64,000 nucleotides of DNA from Anaerolineae bacterium. Lineage in GTDB: Bacteria > Chloroflexota > Anaerolineae > Aggregatilineales > J027. Positions within the stretch are counted from its first letter, which is position 1. Every line of letters begins with the position of its first letter. The notes beneath the pieces were generated by a model that saw only the letters and a list, made by a program, of their open reading frames with translations, had not been told where the DNA came from and ran no database searches. The translations under genes were made by a program, and so were the position numbers. This document shows, one piece after another, positions 1 through 6,361 of this stretch. The stretch spans positions 1-64,000 of the forward strand of contig WBUL01000005.1 of the NCBI GenBank assembly GCA_008933735.1. The letters are read 5' to 3'.

Positions 1-173
1 CCACTTGGTTTGACAGTTTAGATGAAGCTCAGTGCTTGGCAGATCAATGGCGGCATCGGTATAATGAGCACCGTCCGCATGACGCTTTGGGTGGTTTGAC
101 ACCCCTCGACTTCCTGGCACAGGCCAGTCCGCCCTCTCTACTTTTCATTGGCTCAATTTAGGGGATGCTTACA
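1..173 (+). mobile_element. 3' end of an IS3-family insertion sequence (left copy, cut by window edge)
   Basis: Bases 1-173 align with 2413-2585 of the complete element further right, with about ten differences by eye, so this is the right end of a second, slightly diverged copy in the same orientation. The element ends with CTTACA at 168-173, the same outer end as the complete copy. The rest lies left of the window. The two copies bracket the WD40 gene at 180-1265. Confidence 0.85.
3..161 (+). CDS. IS3-family transposase OrfB, C-terminal fragment (partial at window edge)
   Basis: An uninterrupted 52-codon reading frame enters from the left edge and ends at TAG 159-161. It encodes the end of an rve-type integrase domain: the NEHRPHDALGGLTPLDFL stretch is the conserved tail that follows the catalytic Glu in IS3 transposases. 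It matches the C-terminus of the complete transposase at 1722-2573 with a few substitutions. There is no frameshift or stop in the visible part, so this copy may be intact upstream. The catalytic residues cannot be seen here. Confidence 0.8.
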   Translation, partial: TWFDSLDEAQCLADQWRHRYNEHRPHDALGGLTPLDFLAQASPPSLLFIGSI

Positions 174-179
174 GTTATA

Positions 180-1265
180 CTACCCATCAGACCCACGAGG
201 AATATCCCAAATTCGGATAGTACCATCCCAACTACCACTTGCTAATCGAGTTCCATCAGGACTCCAACTGATTGAAGAAACTAGATCTGTATGTCCTTCC
301 AGGATAAAAACAAGTTCATTGGACTCAATATTCCATATGCGAATCAGGTTATCGTCATTATTTTTATCGAATGTGCTACCACTACTAAAAGCCAGCCAAT
401 TACCGATAGGTCGCCAAGCAAGTGCCTGTATATCATCTTTAGCACTCTCAGGTATAGTTGTGACTTCCTGAGTAAAAACATCCCATACAAAAATTACTAT
501 TTCGTCATCACCATTGCTGTAATAATGTGACACTTTTTCTCCATTCGGTGTCCATTCCAAGTATTGTGACTTGTTCACCGACATAGTTGGACCGGCATCC
601 TGTATCAAATCGGAAATTTTTAAAACTGAGACTACTTTGAAAGTTTCTGTCTCTAAGATAACAACATTACTGCCTTCATCAATTACTGCTATAAGATTAC
701 CTTGTGGATTCCATGCCACTCCTGTTTCCATAATGTCTAATGATATGATTTCAACCTGATTTACTTCTATGTCCCATATGTTAAGGTTGAGTGTGTCTCC
801 AATAGCGACCAGATTCTTTTGTGGATGCCATTGGATAGAAGCTAAGGAAGCTACACCTTCTGCTCCTGATACATCAGCTATATGAATACTCGAAAGCACT
901 TGACCTGTGTCAACATCCCACACTCTGGCTATAGCACCAGACTCAAAACTGGCTAATTTTTCACCATCAGGACTCCAGGCAATAGCTGTTATCTGTGATA
1001 AATCTTTAAGGTTATCTCCTAATTTCCGAATGACCTGTCCACTTTTCACGTCTATAAGATCAATAGTAATTTCATTTTTACTTAAAGTTGCTATAACGTC
1101 ACTTTTAGGATTCCACTCAATTAGCCTAACCGGTTGCACTGTAAAAATTTTAATTGGTCTATCGATAGTCTGCTCTTGAGCAACTGCCAAATTTTCTATT
1201 GAGCATAGTAGTAAAATCCAGCTAATTGCCAAAGCTACTCTAAACAGATGACTCATCCATGCCAT
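180..1265 (-). CDS. Secreted WD40-repeat protein
   Basis: 361 residues with an N-terminal signal peptide (hydrophobic stretch about residues 9-27, ending near AVA-Q), then WD40 blades. Repeated signatures are visible: AWSPDGEKLAS, IQWHPQKNLVAIG, VAWNPQGNLIAV, AWRPIGNWLAF and SWSPDGTRLASGS, each followed by an IWD/VWD strand. It is probably an exported beta-propeller; no catalytic domain is visible. A good ribosome site (GGAGAG) sits 7 nt before the ATG. The gene is clearly AT-richer than the genes to the right and lies between two copies of the same insertion sequence, with its stop only 6 bp from the end of the left copy. It may be cargo of a composite element. The substrate or partner is unknown. 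Confidence 0.85.
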   Translation of the reverse strand: MAWMSHLFRVALAISWILLLCSIENLAVAQEQTIDRPIKIFTVQPVRLIEWNPKSDVIATLSKNEITIDLIDVKSGQVIRKLGDNLKDLSQITAIAWSPDGEKLASFESGAIARVWDVDTGQVLSSIHIADVSGAEGVASLASIQWHPQKNLVAIGDTLNLNIWDIEVNQVEIISLDIMETGVAWNPQGNLIAVIDEGSNVVILETETFKVVSVLKISDLIQDAGPTMSVNKSQYLEWTPNGEKVSHYYSNGDDEIVIFVWDVFTQEVTTIPESAKDDIQALAWRPIGNWLAFSSGSTFDKNNDDNLIRIWNIESNELVFILEGHTDLVSSISWSPDGTRLASGSWDGTIRIWDIPRGSDG

Positions 1266-1323
1266 ATTCTATCTCTCCATAATAAGCGGTTGTTTACTTA
1301 ACAATTCATAATAAGAATTGAAC

Positions 1324-1363
1324 ACTATAATGGTCCATCTCAACTAAGATGGACCATTATAGT
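1324..1363. repeat. Perfect 17-bp inverted repeat (stem-loop)
   Basis: Arms 1324-1340 and 1347-1363 are perfectly complementary, separated by a 6-nt loop. No clear T-run follows on either strand. It lies between the start of the WD40 gene and the left end of the insertion sequence. It could be a terminator-like structure or the remnant of a small mobile element. The function is not determined. Confidence 0.6.
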
Positions 1364-1461
1364 ATTATGTGATATTTATTTTGTAAGCCCCCCAAAAGTT
1401 GAGCCAGTCAAAAGTAGAGTTTTCCAGTAAAGTAAAGTTAATTAAAGAAGGAAAACTCGAG

Positions 1462-1728
1462 ATGAAAAAGAGCAAGTTCAGCGAAACGCAAATCATCCAG
1501 ATATTAAAGCAAGGCGAATCAGGGAGTAAGGTGGCAGATTTATGCCGCGAACACCAGATTAGCCCCGCCACCTATTATAAGTGGAAGGCCAAATATGGTG
1601 GCATGGAAATCAGCGAAGTCAAACGGATGCGCGAGTTGGAAGAAGAAAATCGTCGCCTCAAGCAGATGTATGCCGATCTGAGTTTAGACCATGCGCTCTT
1701 GAAAGAGGTGCTGGCAAAAAAGTTTTAA
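1462..1728 (+). CDS. IS3-family transposase OrfA (helix-turn-helix)
   Basis: 88 residues. The N-terminal helix-turn-helix of the HTH_8/transposase-8 type is visible in the KKSKFSETQIIQILKQGESG and SPATYYKWKAKYGG segments, followed by a leucine-rich coiled coil (RELEEENRRLKQMYADL) that mediates multimerisation in this family. The ATG at 1462 has GAAGGA upstream and fits the usual family start better than an upstream ATG at 1399. The 3' end contains the slippery heptamer AAAAAAG (1716-1722), after which OrfA stops at TAA 1726-1728. Ribosomes that slip by -1 would make the OrfAB fusion transposase. Confidence 0.85.
   Translation: MKKSKFSETQIIQILKQGESGSKVADLCREHQISPATYYKWKAKYGGMEISEVKRMRELEEENRRLKQMYADLSLDHALLKEVLAKKF
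1716..1722 (+). promoter_or_regulatory. Programmed -1 ribosomal frameshift site (AAAAAAG)
   Basis: A AAA AAG in the OrfA frame, just before the OrfA stop, with OrfB continuing in the -1 frame. This is the classical IS3-family slippery heptamer controlling the amount of fusion transposase. No downstream pseudoknot was checked. Confidence 0.75.
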
Positions 1729-2573
1729 GCGCGGCGGCGCGCCAGAAAGTGGTGGATGAGTTAATTCAGAGTCATCCGATCAGTGAACGGCGTGCCTGTC
1801 GCGTGGTCAACTTAAGTCGGCATTTACGAGTGTATCAGCTCAAACGGGTGAGTGAGCAGGTGATCATGGATGAAATGAGTCAACTAGTGGCAGACCATCC
1901 GAGTTGGGGCTGTGGTAAGCTCCACCAAGCCTTAAGACGAGCAGGACGGCGCTGGAATCCCAAGCGAGTCTATCGTTTATACCACCAAATGGGCTTGCAT
2001 CGGCGACCTAAGCTCAAGAAACGCTTACCGCGTCGCCACCCACAACCCTTAAGCCCTAGCCCAGCGCCGAATGAGTGCTGGTCGATTGACTTCATGCGGG
2101 ATGCCTTGTCCAATGGGCGCAAATTTCGCACCTTCAACGTCGTGGACAATTTCAACCGTCAAGCCTTGGCGATTGAAGTCGCTACCTCCTTGCCGAGTCG
2201 TCAGGTGACCCGCCTTTTGGATCAAGTCGCCGACGGGCGTGGCTATCCCCAACGCTTACGCCTCGACAATGGCAGCGAGTTTACTGCCCTCCATTTCAAG
2301 GACTGGGCCAAACAGCATGGCATCCTGCTGGATTTCACCGAGCCAGGCTGCCCCTACCAGAATGCTTACATTGAGCGTTTTAACCGCACTTTTCGTGAAG
2401 ATGTCTTGGATGCCACTTGGTTTGACAGTTTAGATGAAGCTCAGTGCTTGGCAGATCAATGGCGGCATCTGTATAATGAACAACGTCCCCATGACGCTTT
2501 GGGTGGTTTGACACCCCTCGACTTCCTGGCACAGGCCAGGCCGACCTCTCTACTTTTACATGGCTCAATTTAG
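1722..2573 (+). CDS. IS3-family transposase OrfB (DDE integrase domain), expressed by -1 frameshift
   Basis: The -1 frame opens at the AAAAAAG slippery site and runs to TAG at 2571-2573. It contains an HTH_21 region followed by an rve integrase core. The catalytic triad is intact: Asp in WSIDFMRDAL, Asp in LRLDNGSEF and Glu in YIERFNRTF. Translation is most likely as an OrfAB fusion. The first in-frame ATG after the slip is at 1866, so an independent OrfB is also possible. All key residues and both ends of the element are present, so it may still be active. Confidence 0.85.
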   Translation, partial: VLSAAARQKVVDELIQSHPISERRACRVVNLSRHLRVYQLKRVSEQVIMDEMSQLVADHPSWGCGKLHQALRRAGRRWNPKRVYRLYHQMGLHRRPKLKKRLPRRHPQPLSPSPAPNECWSIDFMRDALSNGRKFRTFNVVDNFNRQALAIEVATSLPSRQVTRLLDQVADGRGYPQRLRLDNGSEFTALHFKDWAKQHGILLDFTEPGCPYQNAYIERFNRTFREDVLDATWFDSLDEAQCLADQWRHLYNEQRPHDALGGLTPLDFLAQARPTSLLLHGSI

Positions 2574-2585
2574 GGGAACCTTACA

Positions 2586-2682
2586 CTGCAACCGTTCTAA
2601 TGGTGGTATGACGACTGAGACTCTCCTGGATTCCAATTCGGGCAACTTCTGAATCTTCGACAACGACTAATCGGATTTCCAT
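2586..2682 (-). pseudogene. Response regulator receiver domain, N-terminal fragment truncated by the IS
   Basis: The minus strand reads ATG at 2682-2680 with AGGAGA 5 nt upstream, then 32 codons beginning MEIRLVVVEDSEVARIGIQE before meeting the IS right end. The pattern is the first beta strand, acidic pocket and helix 1 of a CheY-like receiver, most like NarL/LuxR-type regulators. Everything after helix 1 is missing, including the phospho-acceptor Asp. The remainder is not on the other side of this IS copy. If the two IS copies moved as one composite unit, it should lie just left of the window. The gene is divergent from the XRE regulator. Confidence 0.75.
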
Positions 2683-2727
2683 GCCAATCTCCTAAATAGA
2701 CTTGCAAAAACGATAATTGAAGATCAG

Positions 2728-3150
2728 ATGATTGAAACCCTACCAACAATTGCTGAACTGGTTGACCTACTTTTTGAAGTCATCCGCCGTCCAGATGGTC
2801 GAATGTACACGGAAAAGGAAGTGAGTGAACAAGGCAATATCACCCACAAAACCCTGAACCATATTCGCACTGGCAAGACACCGAACCCTGGAATTGCCAC
2901 TATACGAGAAATTTGTCGATTTTTTGGTGTTTCGCTGGCCTACTTTGAATCTTCAACCGTCGAGGAATGCTACGCCTTCTTAAAAGAACGGAAATACCCT
3001 GAAAGACCATCTAATTCTGCTAACGAAATTTTGTTCCGCTCTCTTGAGCTTTCTGAGGAAGCGCGTAAGGACATCCTACAGGTGATTCGCTGGGTTGAAG
3101 CGGCCGAACGTGAGAAAAATCACCCGCCACCCTCAGAAGCTAATAGTTGA
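2728..3150 (+). CDS. XRE-family transcriptional regulator (ImmR-like)
   Basis: 140 residues. An N-terminal lambda-repressor-like helix-turn-helix covers roughly residues 8-75: ITHKTLNHIRTGKTPNPG is the recognition region, and IREICRFFGVSLAYF is the closing helix typical of regulators paired with ImmA/IrrE peptidases. The C-terminal part (about 80-140) is helical and charged. The next gene, 9 nt downstream, encodes an ImmA/IrrE-type metallopeptidase, which by analogy with ImmR/ImmA and DdrO/IrrE may cleave this repressor. It is first in a four-gene operon ending in a serine recombinase. The target operator is not identified. Confidence 0.85.
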   Translation: MIETLPTIAELVDLLFEVIRRPDGRMYTEKEVSEQGNITHKTLNHIRTGKTPNPGIATIREICRFFGVSLAYFESSTVEECYAFLKERKYPERPSNSANEILFRSLELSEEARKDILQVIRWVEAAEREKNHPPPSEANS

Positions 3151-3159
3151 GGATACAAC

Positions 3160-3717
3160 ATGAAGTTTAGAACGAAGTCGAACACGAAAGTCACTCAGGC
3201 CCTGGAAGCACTAAATTATGATTTTGGAGCGTTTGAACTTAACCACTTTCTTGAGCATATTGGTCGCTTGCGCGGAAGGGAGATTGTCTGTCACGGTTTC
3301 CCTTTCAAGGAAAAACTGTTTGGGGTCTGGATTCCGCGTGATACTCGGGATTACATCGCCTATAACAGCAGCACTTATGAAATCCACCATACTCATATCA
3401 TTCTGCATGAGGTTGGGCATATGGTATTGAACCATCAACCTGTCAATCTCGAAACAGTGTTTGGTTCAGAAACTGTCCAACTTCTAGAAATCTTTTCTAC
3501 CGGAACTCATTTGGATAGTTCTTCCTGTATGGTGCTTCCCCGCACCGTTGAGGAAGCATACATATGTTCCAATCCACAGGAGGCTGAAGCAGAGGAATTT
3601 GCGGCACTGGTGCAAAACCACATTTTTCGGGCGAATCGGTTTCAGTATCTCGTGCAGACATCCACTACAATTAATGAACTGAGAGCATTCACTGATGCAC
3701 TGGGATTTCAAGAATGA
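3160..3717 (+). CDS. ImmA/IrrE-family metallopeptidase
   Basis: 185 residues. The zinc-protease signature HEVGH occurs in the segment IILHEVGHMVLNH (about residues 84-96), and a downstream EAEAEEFAALV helix (about 143-153) supplies the third-ligand Glu typical of the ImmA/IrrE fold. Known members cleave XRE repressors under stress or during mobile-element induction. The preceding gene encodes such a regulator, so this pair is likely a proteolytic switch (inference). It overlaps the next gene by 4 nt (ATGA), implying translational coupling. Confidence 0.88.
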   Translation: MKFRTKSNTKVTQALEALNYDFGAFELNHFLEHIGRLRGREIVCHGFPFKEKLFGVWIPRDTRDYIAYNSSTYEIHHTHIILHEVGHMVLNHQPVNLETVFGSETVQLLEIFSTGTHLDSSSCMVLPRTVEEAYICSNPQEAEAEEFAALVQNHIFRANRFQYLVQTSTTINELRAFTDALGFQE

Positions 3718-4487
3718 TGGATATACTTTTCATCCTCGTTGTGTGGATTGGACTGCTCTTTACCTTCAAGCGGGCATGGCAGCGGAGAGACTTGGAAGGA
3801 CAACATTCTCTGCTTATTTGGAGCCTGTTCCTGTGTGTTGGGTTCTCTTTTATCTTTCGCGCTCCTTTAATCGAAGCCACAATGAATGACCAGTTTAATG
3901 ACCTGCCCGTGGCCTACTGGTTTAAATCATTGTTTGTGCTATTAGCAACGGGGTTGTACACACGGATGTTGCAGCATATCCACCCTGCATCTTATCCCCG
4001 ATCCGCCTGGTTGCTATGTATCCTTTTTGTGGCGCTCATTGGGAACATAGGACTGATTTTTCTTGGTGCGGAACGGGTTCTCTCCCCTCAACAAACCTAC
4101 TACAGCATGATGACACTTGCTGACCTCGCTGTAATGCTGAATATGGTACTGCTGTTCCTGCCTGTCAACCTTATCATGTATCATCAAGAACAGCTTGAAC
4201 CCATGCGGATGAAGCATATTGCGACGCTTATCTTTTGCACCTTCTACACAATCGCGGCTGCGATGACACAGGTACTTGGGCCTTACACGGTCGTCACAGG
4301 GAGGGTTTCACCTCTGCACAACCTGATTCCGCTGGGAATGATTGTTTTCTTCTGCTTTATGATTCCCACTGTGCCAGAATGGATGCAACACCCCGACACT
4401 CTGGCCGCAGTACCAATGGAAGTGGCACAGCGACCCATGACAGACTGTACCGCGTGGGCAAACTGCCCGTCAATTGAGAATTTTTGA
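3714..4487 (+). CDS. Seven-helix membrane protein, MAB_1171c-like
   Basis: 257 residues with about seven hydrophobic segments (near residues 1-19, 30-50, 66-86, 97-118, 130-150, 167-187 and 203-221) and a short hydrophilic tail. No enzymatic motif is visible. Multipass proteins of the MAB_1171c type are known next to XRE and ImmA/IrrE genes in actinobacteria, and the layout here is the same. The match was made from size and context, not from a search. It could sense a membrane or extracellular signal for the peptidase (inference). It is coupled at both ends: ATGA overlap with the peptidase, and the recombinase start lies within or just after its stop. Confidence 0.65.
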   Translation: MMDILFILVVWIGLLFTFKRAWQRRDLEGQHSLLIWSLFLCVGFSFIFRAPLIEATMNDQFNDLPVAYWFKSLFVLLATGLYTRMLQHIHPASYPRSAWLLCILFVALIGNIGLIFLGAERVLSPQQTYYSMMTLADLAVMLNMVLLFLPVNLIMYHQEQLEPMRMKHIATLIFCTFYTIAAAMTQVLGPYTVVTGRVSPLHNLIPLGMIVFFCFMIPTVPEWMQHPDTLAAVPMEVAQRPMTDCTAWANCPSIENF

Positions 4488-4498
4488 GAGAGTCTGTC

Positions 4499-6259
4499 AT
4501 GCCCTCGTCCATTCCCCCTGAACTACGGTCCAAACAAGTCGCGCTCTGCTATGTGCGTTTGTCGCAGGCGCGAAATGGTGATGACGCTGTTAGCCCTGAA
4601 CGTCAGCGTGCCAATATCCTGGCGAAGTGTCGTGAACTCGGTTATGAGCCAGAATGGTATCAAGATGTGGATGGTCACAAATCAGGTCGAGATGTGAAAA
4701 ACCGTCCGGGCTGGCAAGCACTCAGCAAACGACTCGGCGATCCCGATGTCGTGGCACTGATCGGTAATGATCTGGCAAGATTTCATCGGAAAGGCTGGCG
4801 TGTGGGCGACCTCGTAGAGTTCGTCGAAGAACACAACATCGCGCTGATCCTGGCAGCTCCGGGGCGACAGATTGATACCTCGTCGCCGATGGGCAAGGTG
4901 TTTGTTTACCTGACCGCCATTTTTGATGAATTCTATGCCGATGATATTTCCCACCGTGTCAAAGACAGCATCGCTCATCGTAAACACCTGGGCAAGAGTG
5001 TAGGTAAACCACCTTTCGGAACGACTCGTGATAAGGCAGGCTACCTGATGCCCAACAATGAGGAGGGGGCATGGTGGCTGCTGGATGGACAGTATGTCGC
5101 AGGTAATTCAGATGCTCCTCCTGCCCCTGATGCGATCTGGCGCACCTACTACGAGAGTGCCTGCCGTGCCTTGACACTCTTTGCCGAAGGCAATATTGGC
5201 CTGGAGAAACTCTCCTATCAACTCAATGAGGAAGGCTATCCCTTCCGTGATCGTCAGGGTGAGCCCCGTAAATGGTGTCAGGAGGATACCCGCCGTGTGA
5301 TTGCTAACTGGCCTGAATATGGGGGTTTGGTCTTTGACCAGTCTGCCAAATACCGTTCTGTCCACACACGGGCGGAGGTAGATCGTACCCATCTGGACGC
5401 GAACCGCGCCGTCTTCCCCCTCGAATTGGTGCGACAGGTCGGCTATGTGCGGGCTGAACGCACCATGCAGCCTGCCGACCATGGACGTAAACGGGATGTC
5501 TACCCCTATCCCCTCAGTCACATCACCCGCTGCGCTCACTGTGAAGCACAGGCACATCTACAGAATGACCCGCGCCTGCGGACGACTTTCGGTGGCACGG
5601 AGCGTAAACCCGGCAGGGTCTATCGTCATATGCCGGGAATAGCCTGTAGCTGTGAGGTGCGCTCGGTTCCCTGCGCTGTCTTAGAGGAAGATTTTGGACA
5701 GCTCATCAAAGGGCTGGTGGTGGACGAGCGTGCGTTTGCTCTCATGGTAGAGATGGCAGACAACAGCCCTGAAACCAGTCACCCAACCACTCGTGTGGAT
5801 ATGGCGCAAACTCGTCAGCGTAATATTCTCAAACTCAAAAAGAAGATAGAGAACACCCGCACTTTATTCCGTGAAGCCGACTTGAGCGAAGACGAGTACC
5901 GCGCTCATATGGCGGAATATCGGGCTGAACTCGCCTATTGGGAAGCCTACACGACTGAACAGGAAGAAGTAGCGCTTCAGTTAAACCTGTGCCTGGAAGC
6001 GATCCAGCGCGTGGCTGCCATGTGGGATGTGGCAGAAGCTGCCGAACGTCGCAGCATGGCTCATAATTTGTTTGAATACATCGTTTATGATTTGGATAAG
6101 CAGCGTATTGTCGATTTTCGCTTGAAACCCTGGGCAAACCGTTTTTTAGTCCTGCGGGCTGCGCTGGCGGCTGAGGAACGATCAGGAATCAAAAACGCCT
6201 ACTCAAATGGTAGGCGTGATATGCTCCTAATGGGACTCGAACCCATGTTTTCGCCTTGA
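4499..6259 (+). CDS. Large serine recombinase (site-specific integrase/resolvase family)
   Basis: About 586 residues from ATG 4499, which has GAGAGAG 6 nt upstream; a TTG at 4484 is an alternative. An N-terminal resolvase domain (about 15-155) has the catalytic Ser in YVRLS and the conserved DLARF and FYADDISHRVKD segments. A central recombinase domain follows. A zinc ribbon comes next (CAHC near 340 and a CSC pair plus a later C near 380), then a coiled coil (about 430-490). This is the integrase type that moves phages and integrative elements. The last 23 codons read through the tRNA-Glu terminator and into the antisense of the tRNA, so the C-terminal tail is probably encoded by target-site DNA. 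Confidence 0.88.
   Translation: MPSSIPPELRSKQVALCYVRLSQARNGDDAVSPERQRANILAKCRELGYEPEWYQDVDGHKSGRDVKNRPGWQALSKRLGDPDVVALIGNDLARFHRKGWRVGDLVEFVEEHNIALILAAPGRQIDTSSPMGKVFVYLTAIFDEFYADDISHRVKDSIAHRKHLGKSVGKPPFGTTRDKAGYLMPNNEEGAWWLLDGQYVAGNSDAPPAPDAIWRTYYESACRALTLFAEGNIGLEKLSYQLNEEGYPFRDRQGEPRKWCQEDTRRVIANWPEYGGLVFDQSAKYRSVHTRAEVDRTHLDANRAVFPLELVRQVGYVRAERTMQPADHGRKRDVYPYPLSHITRCAHCEAQAHLQNDPRLRTTFGGTERKPGRVYRHMPGIACSCEVRSVPCAVLEEDFGQLIKGLVVDERAFALMVEMADNSPETSHPTTRVDMAQTRQRNILKLKKKIENTRTLFREADLSEDEYRAHMAEYRAELAYWEAYTTEQEEVALQLNLCLEAIQRVAAMWDVAEAAERRSMAHNLFEYIVYDLDKQRIVDFRLKPWANRFLVLRAALAAEERSGIKNAYSNGRRDMLLMGLEPMFSP
6191..6217 (-). terminator. Rho-independent terminator of tRNA-Glu
   Basis: On the minus strand, 5 nt past the tRNA 3' end, an 8-bp perfect stem (6195-6202 with 6210-6217, 7-nt loop) is followed by a run of T (6195-6191). 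It lies inside the convergent recombinase reading frame. Confidence 0.85.
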
Positions 6260-6294
6260 AAGGGCGACGTCCTCGACCGCTAGACGATAGGAGC
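6222..6294 (-). tRNA. trnE: tRNA-Glu (anticodon UUC)
   Basis: A 73-nt cloverleaf on the minus strand. The acceptor stem GCTCCTA pairs with TAGGAGC, the discriminator base is A, the anticodon loop is CTTTCAA (anticodon TTC), and the T arm carries GGGTTCGAGTCCC. CCA is not encoded. The 3' part overlaps the end of the convergent serine recombinase gene. It has its own promoter upstream and terminator downstream. Confidence 0.95.
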
Positions 6295-6310
6295 GTATTG
6301 AACGGGGAAC

Positions 6311-6339
6311 ATTCTATAGAGTATCCGCAGATCGGTCAA
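6311..6339 (-). promoter_or_regulatory. Sigma-70-type promoter for tRNA-Glu
   Basis: Minus strand: -35 TTGACC (6339-6334), a 17-nt spacer and -10 TAGAAT (6316-6311), 16 nt before the tRNA 5' end. Strong match in sequence and spacing; the leader would be about 10 nt. Confidence 0.7.
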
Positions 6340-6361
6340 GGCTGAAATCGAAGAAAATACC

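Larger units (their letters stand above)
1382..2585 (+). mobile_element. Complete IS3-family insertion sequence (IS407-like layout)
   Basis: About 1204 bp bounded by imperfect inverted repeats. The left end starts TGTAAG and carries TTGAGCCA 17 nt in. The right end read on the other strand also starts TGTAAG and carries TTGAGCCA at the same spacing. It holds orfA and orfB overlapped by a -1 frameshift signal, the standard IS3 arrangement. The flanking bases (ATTT on the left, CTGC on the right) do not form a target duplication, so this copy is not a simple isolated insertion. Its right end truncates a response-regulator gene. Confidence 0.85.

Noticed and set aside
1..6300. Left attachment site as a partial tRNA-Glu copy
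   Set aside because: I looked for the tRNA 3' end sequence left of the recombinase and found only a 7-base match near 2688, which is not meaningful. The site may be outside the window.
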